A program made the translations under genes and the position numbers. Source: Novosphingobium sp. CECT 9465 (GTDB lineage Bacteria; Pseudomonadota; Alphaproteobacteria; Sphingomonadales; Sphingomonadaceae). Taken from it: a stretch of DNA of 64,000 nt. The notes under the pieces were generated by a model that saw only the letters and a program-made list of their open reading frames with translations, ran no database searches and was not told where the DNA came from. The stretch is taken from the NCBI RefSeq assembly GCF_920987055.1, contig NZ_CAKLBX010000001.1, positions 1,102,501-1,166,500 of the forward strand. Reading direction: 5' to 3'. Below, one piece after another: positions 9,005 through 17,052 of this stretch; position 1 is the stretch's first letter; each line of letters starts with the position of its first letter.

Positions 9005-10338
9005 ATGATCTCGGTCCTCGCCAATAGCACTTACCGTCACCTGCTCGCGGCGCAGGTGATCGCCCTTGTCGGCACGGGTCTCGCCACAGTTGCGTTGGGC
9101 CTGCTCGCCTACGACATCGCGGGCGCGGATGCGGGCGCAGTGCTGGGCACCGCGCTGGCGATCAAGATGCTGGCCTATATCGGCATCGGTCCGGTGGTCG
9201 GCGCGTTTGCCGATCGCATGCCGCGGCGGGCCTTTCTGGTAGCGATGGACCTGGTGCGCGCCGGAGTTGCGCTGTTCCTGCCCTTTGTCACTGAAGTGTG
9301 GCAGGTTTATATCCTCGTGTTCCTGCTGCAATCGGCTTCGGCGGCCTTCACCCCGACGTTTCAAGCAACGATCCCTGACGTGTTGCCCGATGAAGCCGAC
9401 TATACCCGCGCACTTTCGCTCTCGCGAATGGGCTACGATCTCGAAAGCCTGCTCAGCCCGGCGCTGGCCGCACCGCTGCTCGGTGTGATCGGCTTCCATT
9501 GGCTGTTCGCGGGAACGGCGGTGGGCTTCATAGGATCGGCACTGCTCGTCGTCTCGGTCGTTCTGCCTCGCACCACGGCGCAGCCGCGAACCGGTGGGAT
9601 TTACGATCGCACCACGCGGGGTATGCGCATTTACCTCAAGACCCCGCGCCTGCGCGGTCTACTTGCGGTCAATCTCGCGGCGGCGGCGGCCAGTGCGATG
9701 GTCATCGTCAATACCGTCGTCCTCGTCCGGCAGAACTTCGGCATGGGCAGCGCGAAGTGGCGCTGACGCTGGCAGCCTATGGCGGCGGATCGATGCTCGC
9801 GGCGCTGTTGCTGCCGCGACTGCTCGATCGCCTTGCAGCGCGAACGGTCATGGTGACCGGAGCTTTGGTGATGACGCTGACGCTTCTTGCGCTGGGCGCA
9901 ACCTCGGGCACTCTGCTCCCCAGCTATTGGCCGAGTTTGCTATCTGGCTGGTTCGTCCTTGGCATCGCCTATGCCGCGAGCATCACGCCTTCGGGCCTGC
10001 TGCTGAGGCGCTCCGCGCACCCGCAGGCTCGCCCCGCCGTTTTCGCCGCGCAGTTCGCGCTCAGCCATGTCTGCTGGCTTATAGCCTATCCGCTAGCCGG
10101 GCAGGTCGGTGCCGGGGTGGGGCAGCAGGCAGCATTTCTGGCGCTGGCCGGGCTGGCCGCACTCGGTGCTGCGCGCGCCTTGATCTTCTGGCCTGCAAGC
10201 GATCCTGCTTTAGTCGAACATGACCACCCGGACCTGCCTGCCGGGCACGAACATTTCAAAGAACACTCCAATGGTGGCTCGCCGTCGAGCCACTCACATG
10301 AATATGTGATTGACGACCTCCACGCCCGATGGCGCTAG
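9005..10338 (+). pseudogene. MFS transporter of the chromate-resistance cluster (frameshifted)
   Basis: The first frame (9005-9766) encodes about six membrane helices of an MFS exporter (IALVGTGLATVALGLLAYD, ADRMPRRAFLVAMDLVRAG), ending after FGMGSAKWR. One missing base near 9749 would restore the reading into the second frame, which continues with REVALTLAAYGGGSMLAALL and the remaining helices to a stop at 10338. The C-terminal tail is histidine-rich (VEHDHPDLPAGHEHFKEH), suggesting metal contact. The ribosome-binding site AGGAGA survives next to the IS481 right end. Convergent with chrB, overlapping it by 3-4 bases. Confidence 0.75.
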
Positions 10339-10805
10339 GGTTGCGACCCGGCATTCAGAGCCGGTGGCCAATTGTGGCTCTCCGCCTGACATGACCTACA
10401 CCAGGCGTAGAGCGCGTCGTACATCACCATGCCATGCTCGAGCATTTCGTGATCGTCCGCAAAATTGGCGGAAAGCCGGAGCGACAGGGCGAACAGGCCC
10501 GCAGATTGCGGAGTGAGATCGAGCCGCGAGGTATCGGCACCGCGCACGATTTCGGCGAGTTGAAGCAAGGCAGGATCGGTCAGATCGTACTTCTCAAGGA
10601 AGGCGTCGAAGCTGCATTTCTCGCCGACATGACTGAACTCGACGCCGGGGATGTCGTAAGGAATTCCACCCTCGGCCTCAGCGACTTCGACGACCTTGTT
10701 GGCGGGAACATAGAGGAACTGGGCCTCCGGTTCGATGAAGCGCTGAATCAGCCAGGGGCAGGCGATCCGGTCGATCTTGGGGCGTTCGCGCGTGATCCAC
10801 TTCAT
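10335..10805 (-). CDS. chrB: Chromate resistance protein ChrB C-terminal-domain type
   Basis: This 156-residue protein starts MKWITRERPKIDRIACPWLIQRFI (10805), with GGAG upstream. The RPKIDRIACPWLI-RFID block and the later FDAF-KYDLTDPAL segment mark the ChrB C-terminal domain. Full-length ChrB regulators are about 300 residues with an N-terminal DNA-binding part; that part is missing here, so this is the short stand-alone form. Its gene begins 4 bp after the superoxide dismutase stop on the same strand, giving the order chrA-sod-chrB. The role of short ChrB is unknown; chromate-linked by context. Confidence 0.8.
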   Translation of the reverse strand: MKWITRERPKIDRIACPWLIQRFIEPEAQFLYVPANKVVEVAEAEGGIPYDIPGVEFSHVGEKCSFDAFLEKYDLTDPALLQLAEIVRGADTSRLDLTPQSAGLFALSLRLSANFADDHEMLEHGMVMYDALYAWCRSCQAESHNWPPALNAGSQP

Positions 10806-10809
10806 GGCC

Positions 10810-11556
10810 TCAGCTCCGCGTGCCGGTGCCAGCGCGATAGCGCGCATCGACGACCGCCCAGTCGAGGTTGCGCATGAAGGCATCGATATATTTTGCAGCG
10901 GCGGCGCCGTAATCCATGTGGAAGGCGTGCTCATACATGTCGAGGACCAGCAGCGGCGTGCCGGCGACCGGTCCGTTGGTGTGATCCCATGCCCAGTAGT
11001 TGTGCAGCGAGCGGGTGTGCTGGTTGTATGCCAGCACGCACCAGCCAGAACCGCCGGCCAGCGCCATCGCCGTGCGGCGGAATTCGCCTTCCCATGCTTC
11101 GAACGAACCGTGGCTCGCGGCGAGCGCATCGCGGATGGCGCCCGCCGCCTGCCCGTTGCCGCCCAACTGCTCGAAATAGAGTTCGTGTAGGATCACCGAG
11201 CCAGTGCGGTGCAGTTCCTCGCGCTTCAATCCGCCATAGACCACTGGCGGCAAGTCCTTGTCCGTCATCGCGGCGGCAAGGCGGCCTTCGATCATGTTAA
11301 GCGTCTTGACCGAGCCTTGGTAGTTGTTCTCCCAGTGCGAGCGGATAAGCTTTTCGGACAGGCCGACGAGCTTGGTCGGGTCGAAATGCAGCGGCTTGAC
11401 GGCGTGGCCGCCGGCAAAGGCGGGTGCGGGCGTGGTCATGGGAGAGCCTCCAGCTGCGGGAGTGGGAGTAGCCGCCGAGGCGGCGGCGGGCGCGGCGGCG
11501 GCCGCCACGCCAAGCGCGATGCTGCCGATGGCGTTGCGGCGGGAAATGTCGTTCAT
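10810..11556 (-). CDS. chrC: Fe-superoxide dismutase, exported (ChrC-like)
   Basis: This 248-residue protein has a Tat-like leader ([22 protein letters not shown]) and a Pro/Ala linker, then a superoxide dismutase fold. The N-terminal metal-binding helix reads [14 protein letters not shown], and the C-terminal metal motif is [13 protein letters not shown] (Asp and His ligands of the DVWEHAY type). In chromate-resistance operons such as chrBACF, ChrC is an iron superoxide dismutase that handles superoxide made when chromate is reduced. The twin-arginine leader suggests export to the periplasm. Neighbours chrB (4-bp gap) and chrA (about 16 bp) support one operon. Confidence 0.85.
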   Translation of the reverse strand: MNDISRRNAIGSIALGVAAAAAPAAASAATPTPAAGGSPMTTPAPAFAGGHAVKPLHFDPTKLVGLSEKLIRSHWENNYQGSVKTLNMIEGRLAAAMTDKDLPPVVYGGLKREELHRTGSVILHELYFEQLGGNGQAAGAIRDALAASHGSFEAWEGEFRRTAMALAGGSGWCVLAYNQHTRSLHNYWAWDHTNGPVAGTPLLVLDMYEHAFHMDYGAAAAKYIDAFMRNLDWAVVDARYRAGTGTRS

Positions 11557-11572
11557 GGGATGAGACTCCTTT

Positions 11573-12864
11573 TCAAGCGATCTGTCCTAGGATGAGCCCG
11601 CCCGCCGCGCTGAGCGCGAGGACGCGGATGACGTTCCACTTGCGGCGAAAAATGAAGAAGGCCGATGCCGCCCCGAGCAGCGCCGCCCGCCAGTCGAAAC
11701 TCGTAAGATCGGGTGCGGACACGGCCAGCGGGCCGAGATTCAACGGGGCAACCCGCGTGAACAGCACATGGAGCGCGAACCACAGGCTGAGATTGGCGAT
11801 CACGCCGACGATCGCGGCGGTCACCGCCGCCAGACCGCCCTTGAGCTTGTGCGCGTGTTCCAGCCGTTCGATCCATGGCGCGAGCGCGAAGATCCAGAGA
11901 AAACACGGCACGAACGTGACCCAGGTGGTGAGAACGGCACCGGCGCGCGGAAGGCGGCGAGGTAGCCGACAAACTGGGTTACCATGATCAGCGGGCCGGG
12001 TGTCGTCTCGGCCAGCCCGAGCCCATCCGCCATCTCGCCCGCGCTCAACCAACCGAAGCCTTGAACGGCCTGCTGCGCCATATAGGCCAGAACCGCATAG
12101 GCTCCGCCAAAAGTGACCACGGCCAGTTTGGAGAAAAATGCGCCAATCTGCCACAGGACATGGTCCGGGCCGAGCAACGCGAACACCGCTACCATTGGTG
12201 CGGCCCACACTATCGCGCCGGCGAGAACCGCCTTGATGCTAGCGCCCCATGGGCGCGGGGCGAGCATGGGGGCCTTGTCCATTGACTTGAGCGCCAGCAG
12301 GTCAGGCCGCGTCGCAGCGACGATCGTGCCGACCAGACCTGCTCCCAACACGACCAGCGGAAACGGCAGGTTGAGCAGGAACAGGGCGGCAAAGGCGGCC
12401 AGCGCGATGCCTTTCTTGAACGGCGTGTTGAGCGCACGGCCCGCAACCCTGATCAGAGCCTGGACCACGATCGCCAGAACGGCCGCCTTGATGCCGAGGA
12501 ACAATGCAGCAAACCAGGTCAGGTGCGCGGCATAGCCATAGAGGATCGACAGCGCGAGAATCACCAGCGCACCGGGAATCACGAAAAGCAGTCCGGCCGC
12601 CAATCCCCCTTTGAACCCATGCAGCTTCCATCCGATCCAGATCGCCAGTTGCTGCGCCTCGGGACCAGGGAGCAAATGGCAGAAGTTGAGCGCGTGGAGA
12701 TATTGTTCCTCGCTGACCCACTGCCTCTCCTCCACAAGTTTGCGGTGCATGAGGGCAATCTGACCGACCGGACCGCCAAAGCTCAGGCAGCCGATCCTCG
12801 CCGAAACACGCACAAGTTCGGAAAAACTGGGGCTGGTGTCTGAAATGAAACTAACGCGCGTCAT
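11573..12864 (-). pseudogene. chrA: Chromate transporter ChrA with internal deletion
   Basis: The N-terminal part (start MTRVSFISD at 12864) carries the classic CHR motif SFGGPVGQIALMHRKLVEERQW and LLPGPEAQQLAIWIGW, then the second-half repeat TFGGAYAVLAYMAQQ and ETTPGPLIMVTQFVGYLAAFR. At about 11945 the frame shifts. The second frame resumes with GAVLTTWVTFVPCFLWIF and runs to 11573. In intact ChrA about 10-12 residues lie between these blocks, so roughly 30-35 bp have been lost together with the frame. The gene is probably non-functional, which makes the operon a relic for efflux. Confidence 0.8.
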
Positions 12865-13149
12865 TGGCCTAGTTACGCCTTTCCGTCCGCCAAAATGCGG
12901 ACAACTGAAAGGCAACGCTTGGGCTGACGCCTGACCGGGAGGTTGCTTCGCCCCGATACCAACTATCTAGCCCAAGTCGTTCGGTTCAGGCAATCACCTC
13001 AATTGCGCGATCAATAAGAGGGTTCCAGTCGACAATGCGGCGGGAGCCGAACAGGTGCTTCCATTGCAGGCCCCACTTCAGGTAACTCCCGGAACTACGA
13101 GATTGGCCGGCACGCCGGAGCGGAGTTGGCCGCAATGCAGCGCGGGCGC

Positions 13150-13230
13150 GCAGATCGCAGGCAGCAACAGCAAAATGAGGACCGTGGAGGTCGTCAGACC
13201 GCCGATCGCAATGGTCGCCGGTCTCCTTCC
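13150..13230 (-). pseudogene. Heavy-metal RND efflux pump (CusA/CzcA type) C-terminal remnant
   Basis: A minus-strand stretch encodes GRRPATIAIGGLTTSTVLILLLLPAIC. The run R-P-x-A-T-x-x-I-G-G-L-x-T-S-T-x-L-x-L-x-x-L-P is the last-helix signature of CusA/CzcA proton-driven metal pumps. Nothing else of the roughly 1,040-residue protein remains. The surrounding 12,865-13,149 and 13,231-13,492 intervals hold no gene I can support. Its position beside the chromate cluster suggests that a larger metal-resistance block once stood here. Confidence 0.55.
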
Positions 13231-13492
13231 GGCCAGGGGGCTAAGAACGGGTGGCGGTAAATGTGGCTGGCAAGGACCAAGAGCATCGCTCTCGAGAATG
13301 GCGATTCGGCCTGCCCGATGTGCCCAATGCAAGCCTAGGAGGCAGTGAAACTCCAGACTTCAATCAATGCGGTAGGAAAATCCGGGTCGATGCCCCATTG
13401 GGAGCTGCTACCAAGAGAGCTACCTAGCGGTTCTCGAATGGGCAGAGCCTTCGTAGATCGCTCCGACAACATCTTGTAAAATAGTGAGAATT

Positions 13493-13536
13493 TGGTGGAC
13501 GCACAGGGCTCGAACCTAGGACCCGCTGATTAAGAG
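13493..13536 (-). repeat. tRNA-Lys(CUU) 3'-half fragment, likely old attachment site
   Basis: Read on the minus strand, this is the 3' half of a tRNA: anticodon loop CTCTTAA (13530-13536), the T-arm core GGTTCGAGCC, acceptor strand TGCGTCC and CCA. One T-stem base seems lost. Sequence 5' of the anticodon loop does not pair, so identity to a tRNA stops at the loop, the usual crossover point of integrases that use tRNA genes. No full copy is in the window. Confidence 0.55.
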
Positions 13537-13684
13537 ACAGATCGCAATCTTATGAATAGTTAATGGCACAGCCTCGCATTGAAGCGCCTCGTCAGAGACA
13601 ATGCGGATGCGTCCAATTTTTTGGGGGCAGAGCAGGGGGCATACTTGGCAAATTTCGTCCAAGTATGCCAGTATTTACAAGGCT

Positions 13685-15232
13685 CTACGAGACATATTCG
13701 AATCCCACCCTCTCCGCCATCACTGTTTCTCGGTCAGAGATTTGCCCCAACACCTTGAACGGCAAGGAAATTTCAGGGGTTCGAACACCCTCATTCCAGT
13801 CATATTCCAGATGAGAGCCTAACGTCAGTTTCAGCACTATACGCTTGTCATCGAGTGTGCCATTTTCCCATAGTTTATAAGGGTTTCCGACGAATTCGAG
13901 AGCGGTTCGAAAAGTTTCGTCGAAGCCCTTCGCGACCGTGCCACAGCGCGCGGTTTTTTCAGCGAGGACGAGCTTCTGTCGTTCCAGTTCATCGACCTTG
14001 CGTTCAAACGCGCCTATGACAGTCGCGCTTTCTGACTCGACGATGCGATCCAGAAACTGCGCGACCTTCTTCTCAATCGCTGCAATCTCCAGCTTCATTG
14101 CCGTGCGCGATTCTTTGGCCTTCGACTGAGCCTCGTCCCAGCGTTTGCGGAACAGCTTTTCCATCAAAGTGAACAGTTCATGACTCGGCACGAGGTTGCG
14201 CAGCAGGCCCTCATATGCGCCTTCGACGACGCCCCGCTTCACGGACTTGCCGAATTTCTCGCAACCGCGATGGCGGCAGACGTAATAGGGATATGTGGCG
14301 TTGCGACCCTTCGTCCAGTTCGCCGTCATGGCGTGGCCGCAGCATCCACAGGCGACAAAACCTCGAAGCGGGAAATCTGCATTGATATCGTTGCGCACAG
14401 GCGCGAACGGCTTTCCGTTCAGCCGCTCCTGATTGTGCTGGAACGTCTCAAGCGAAATCACGCCTTCATGATGCGCCTTGCGCAGCGACACATTCCAGAC
14501 CTTGCTTTCGACGTAACCTGCATAGATCGGGCGGGTCAGAATGCGATTTACCTGCTCGTTGGTCAGAAAGCCGTGACGGCAAAGCGGAAACTCTGCGTGA
14601 GCCTCAAAGAAGCGTTTCACTTCCGCCTGTGATCCGAAGCGACCGCTGGCATAACCCTCAAGTCCCTCACGAATGATCGAGGCAACAGGCTCGTCGCGGA
14701 CGAGAACACTGCCCCCACCGGGACTGCGCTGGTATCGATAGCCAATAGGCGGATTGAAGACCCAGTAGCCATTCAGCATGCGAGAACGCATACGGTTTTT
14801 GGCCTGTTCACCATTTTTCTGACGCTGGTGCTGCGCCACACTTGCGAGCAGATGCTCCACAAGGATGCTGTCTGAATCCTCAGCGAATTCTATGGAAGGT
14901 GACTCCAGCGACCCACCCGCCCCTGCAATCTTGGCCCGCAATTCCAGATGGGGCTTAATCCCACGTGCGAGACGGCTGATATCGTCGATGATAACGACAA
15001 TATTGTCCTTCCGGTTTTTCCTCAGAAAAGCGAGCATGGCGAGCATCCCCGGACGATCTAACAGCGCCCCGGATTTGTCGTCGGTGAAGACGCGAACAAC
15101 CTCATGACCGCGATATCCTGCGTATTCACGACAGCGCGTTTCCTGCGACTCTAGACCGTTGCCGTCACGCGCCTGCTTCTTCGTGCTGACGCGGCAGTAC
15201 GCTACGGCCTTCTGGTTGGTTGTTCGTGTCAT
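13685..15232 (-). CDS. Large serine recombinase (resolvase/recombinase/zinc ribbon)
   Basis: This 515-residue protein starts MTRTTNQKAVAYCRVSTKKQ. Its catalytic serine lies in AYCRVSTKKQ (about residue 16), and further resolvase motifs follow (VVIIDDISRLARG). The Recombinase domain shows NPPIGYRYQRSPGGG and ILTRPIYAGYVE. A zinc ribbon (CGCCGHAM ... CRHRGC) precedes a coiled-coil C-terminus. Such proteins integrate or excise phages and mobile elements. Its ATG overlaps the stop of the upstream 154-residue ORF (ATGA), so the two are coupled. The frame is intact. It sits near a tRNA-Lys scrap, but serine recombinases seldom use tRNA sites, so the two may be unrelated. Confidence 0.9.
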   Translation of the reverse strand: MTRTTNQKAVAYCRVSTKKQARDGNGLESQETRCREYAGYRGHEVVRVFTDDKSGALLDRPGMLAMLAFLRKNRKDNIVVIIDDISRLARGIKPHLELRAKIAGAGGSLESPSIEFAEDSDSILVEHLLASVAQHQRQKNGEQAKNRMRSRMLNGYWVFNPPIGYRYQRSPGGGSVLVRDEPVASIIREGLEGYASGRFGSQAEVKRFFEAHAEFPLCRHGFLTNEQVNRILTRPIYAGYVESKVWNVSLRKAHHEGVISLETFQHNQERLNGKPFAPVRNDINADFPLRGFVACGCCGHAMTANWTKGRNATYPYYVCRHRGCEKFGKSVKRGVVEGAYEGLLRNLVPSHELFTLMEKLFRKRWDEAQSKAKESRTAMKLEIAAIEKKVAQFLDRIVESESATVIGAFERKVDELERQKLVLAEKTARCGTVAKGFDETFRTALEFVGNPYKLWENGTLDDKRIVLKLTLGSHLEYDWNEGVRTPEISLPFKVLGQISDRETVMAERVGFEYVS

Positions 15233-15693
15233 GGCGCTACCTGCCTTATCGGTCCTTCATCGCGTCTTGCGCTCTCGCCATCGATAGGCACAGCCGCATT
15301 TTCTGTTGAGGTCCGAAGATTAGCATGGGACGAATCCCCATTGAAAGCATAGTTTGCACGTGACGACAGGGAAATTTGCACCGGATTTAGGCCATGCGCC
15401 TGCTCAACAAATGAAATGACAATACTGTCTATGAGACGGATAAGATCGTCCTGACAGTCATCAGGAATCCCGAGTACCGCAATGTCTTTGCGCAATTCGT
15501 TGAGTTCTTCCTGCGACAGCATTTTCATCAAACTATCCCTGCCGCTTATGCGGCGCTCAATGAGCAATGAGAGAGTCCGATCTACGAATTTACCGTCTGT
15601 CAGCCGGGGGATTAACCCTGTCCTGCTCCACTTATCTATCGCGAAGCCACAGGCGAAGGTGCTGAGCATCGCATGAAGGCGTATCGCCTCCAT
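15229..15693 (-). CDS. Hypothetical protein coupled to the serine recombinase
   Basis: This is a 154-residue protein if translation begins at the ATG at 15693 (MEAIRLHAMLSTFACG). An in-frame TTG at 15849 would overlap the neighbouring gene and the promoter-like sequence, so I reject it. The middle holds a helical segment (SQEELNELRKDIAVLGIPDDCQDDLIRLIDSIV) and the tail is low-complexity and polar. I recognise no domain. The four-base overlap with the recombinase gene suggests a partner or regulator of recombination, which is inference only. Confidence 0.6.
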   Translation of the reverse strand: MEAIRLHAMLSTFACGFAIDKWSRTGLIPRLTDGKFVDRTLSLLIERRISGRDSLMKMLSQEELNELRKDIAVLGIPDDCQDDLIRLIDSIVISFVEQAHGLNPVQISLSSRANYAFNGDSSHANLRTSTENAAVPIDGESARRDEGPIRQVAP

Positions 15694-15735
15694 TCGCCTG
15701 CAACAGCGATGATGCTCAACTTTCCCCCTACCATA

Positions 15736-15765
15736 ATTGTAACCTAAACCGTTCTGATTATGCAA
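15736..15765 (-). promoter_or_regulatory. Sigma70-type promoter for the recombinase operon
   Basis: On the minus strand, TTGCAT (15760-15765) and TACAAT (15736-15741) are separated by 18 bp in a locally AT-rich stretch, about 40 bp before the ATG at 15693. Both boxes are close to consensus. Confidence 0.45.
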
Positions 15766-15781
15766 CTTTATGGCTGTTTGG

Positions 15782-16165
15782 CTATCGTTCAAGTCCGTTC
15801 CGGACTTCCCGGTTGCCGCCGCGCTGCATGTTGACAGCGGCACGTTCAACCCGCGCCAACCTGTTGGCCTGGCGCTGCCTTACAAGATAATCCGCCGCAC
15901 GCATGAGATGCGATTTGCGGTCATCGCCCATGCCGTTCGGACGATAGTCCATGCGCTCGCCATCACGGGCAAGCAGCACGCCATATTGGCGGTTGGTCCA
16001 TAACTGCCTGTGCTTCTCGAAATGCGCTTCCGCACGACTGACAACTGCATCGCGTTTGGCGGATATCTCCGCCGCACGTTCCGGACTGCTCCTGCTCGTC
16101 TCAGCCGGAGCCGCGCTCGCCGAGGCAAAGCGCGGACTGATCGCCGATGCTGCTGCGTCGCTCAC
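15782..16165 (-). CDS. Hypothetical protein downstream of the coupling-protein gene
   Basis: This 127-residue, Ala/Arg-rich, mostly helical protein starts at a GTG (16163-16165) that overlaps the TGA of the coupling-protein fragment by four bases. The core (EAHFEKHRQLWTNRQYGVLLARDGERMDYRPNGMGDDRKSHLMRAADYLV) is well structured in appearance, while the N-terminus is Ala/Ser-rich and disordered. No family recognised. The tight coupling to a VirD4/TraG-type gene suggests a conjugation accessory factor. Confidence 0.6.
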   Translation of the reverse strand: MSDAAASAISPRFASASAAPAETSRSSPERAAEISAKRDAVVSRAEAHFEKHRQLWTNRQYGVLLARDGERMDYRPNGMGDDRKSHLMRAADYLVRQRQANRLARVERAAVNMQRGGNREVRNGLER

Positions 16166-16622
16166 TGACTCACGCCTTTATGCAGATCGCGTACATCGCG
16201 GAGCTGATCCTTCCACGGGTCCACTTCATAAAAGGGCACGCGGTCGCAAACGATGAGGTGAGGCAATCCCGTCGCACGGATAATCTGGCGACCGGGGCCG
16301 ATAGCGCGGATATCTTCGCTCTGAAGGACCGCACGGCGCGCTTCACCGAGATTTGCACCTGCTGATTCAATCATGCCGCCGCTTCGGTTGACGCCGTGCA
16401 TGAGAACTGTGCGATTACCGCTCCACTTCTCGATGTCGGCCATGAGGCTGGGGTCTTCGACCGCGCTCGTGTTGAATATCGCAGCCATATCCTCAAACTC
16501 CTTCACGGCTTCGTGCGACCACCGCTCTTCCAGCGAATAGCGTCCCTGACTGAAGAACCAGAGCTGAAGTCCTTTGCCGCTGTTCCCCGTCAGCACCAAT
16601 GGCACAGATTTGAGGTTGTGAT
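16162..16622 (-). pseudogene. Type IV coupling protein (VirD4/TraG-like) C-terminal fragment
   Basis: About 150 codons remain, cut at 16622 by the IS3 element's left tip. Recognisable blocks of the TraG C-terminal ATPase region are KGLQLWFFSQGRYSLEE, EDMAAIFNTSAVEDPSLMADI (the usual N-x-x-D/nucleotide-sensing strand), WSGNRTVLMHG, then LQSEDIRAIGPGRQIIRATG and PHLIVCDRVPFYEVDPW near the end. Such ATPases deliver DNA to the type IV secretion channel. The missing 5' part does not reappear beyond the IS, so DNA was lost. Assignment is by motif order and is less certain than for a full gene. Confidence 0.55.
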
Positions 16623-16688
16623 TTAAGGAGTGTTGGGGCTTCGTCGTAGTGACGAAGGAACGAAGATGAAGCCCCAACACTCCTTAAA
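16623..16688. repeat. Long hairpin at the IS3 left end overlapping the orfA start
   Basis: The first 20 bases of the element (16623-16642) recur as an exact inverted copy at 16668-16687, with one more pair outside. Inside lies a second stem, CTTCGTC (16639-16645)/GACGAAG (16651-16657). The G of the orfA ATG (16666-16668) is the first base of the right arm, so a transcript reading in from outside would fold over the start codon. Confidence 0.8.
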
Positions 16689-17052
16689 AAAATCGCCGAT
16701 GAAGGCCCCTGCCGAGCGGGTGGTGAAGGACATCCGGCGGCAGACCCGTCGGCACTTCTCGGCCGAAGACAAGATCAGGATCGTGCTGGATGGCCTGCGC
16801 GGCGAGGACAGCATTGCCGAGCTGTGCCGCAAGGAAGGCATCGCCCAAAGCCTGTATTACACCTGGTCGAAGGAGTTCATGGAAGCGGGCAAGCGTCGCC
16901 TGGCTGGCGACACTGCCCGTGCCGCAACCACCGGCGAGGTGCAGGACCTGCGCCGCGAAGCCCGTGCCCTGAAGGAATGCGTTGCCGACCTGACGCTCGA
17001 AAACCGTCTGCTCAAAAAAAGTATGATCGCGGATGGGGGCGACGACGAATGA
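16666..17052 (+). CDS. IS3-family transposase OrfA (helix-turn-helix)
   Basis: This 128-residue protein starts MKPQHSLKKSPMKAPAERVV. A helix-turn-helix of the transposase_8 type (HFSAEDKIRIVLDGLRGEDSIAELCRKEGI, then QSLYYTWSKEF) binds the element ends. A leucine-zipper-like coiled coil (LRREARALKECVADLTLENRLLKKSM) follows and is typical of OrfA. The TGA at 17050-17052 overlaps the orfB ATG (ATGA). The start codon lies in the hairpin of the IS left end. Confidence 0.9.
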   Translation: MKPQHSLKKSPMKAPAERVVKDIRRQTRRHFSAEDKIRIVLDGLRGEDSIAELCRKEGIAQSLYYTWSKEFMEAGKRRLAGDTARAATTGEVQDLRREARALKECVADLTLENRLLKKSMIADGGDDE

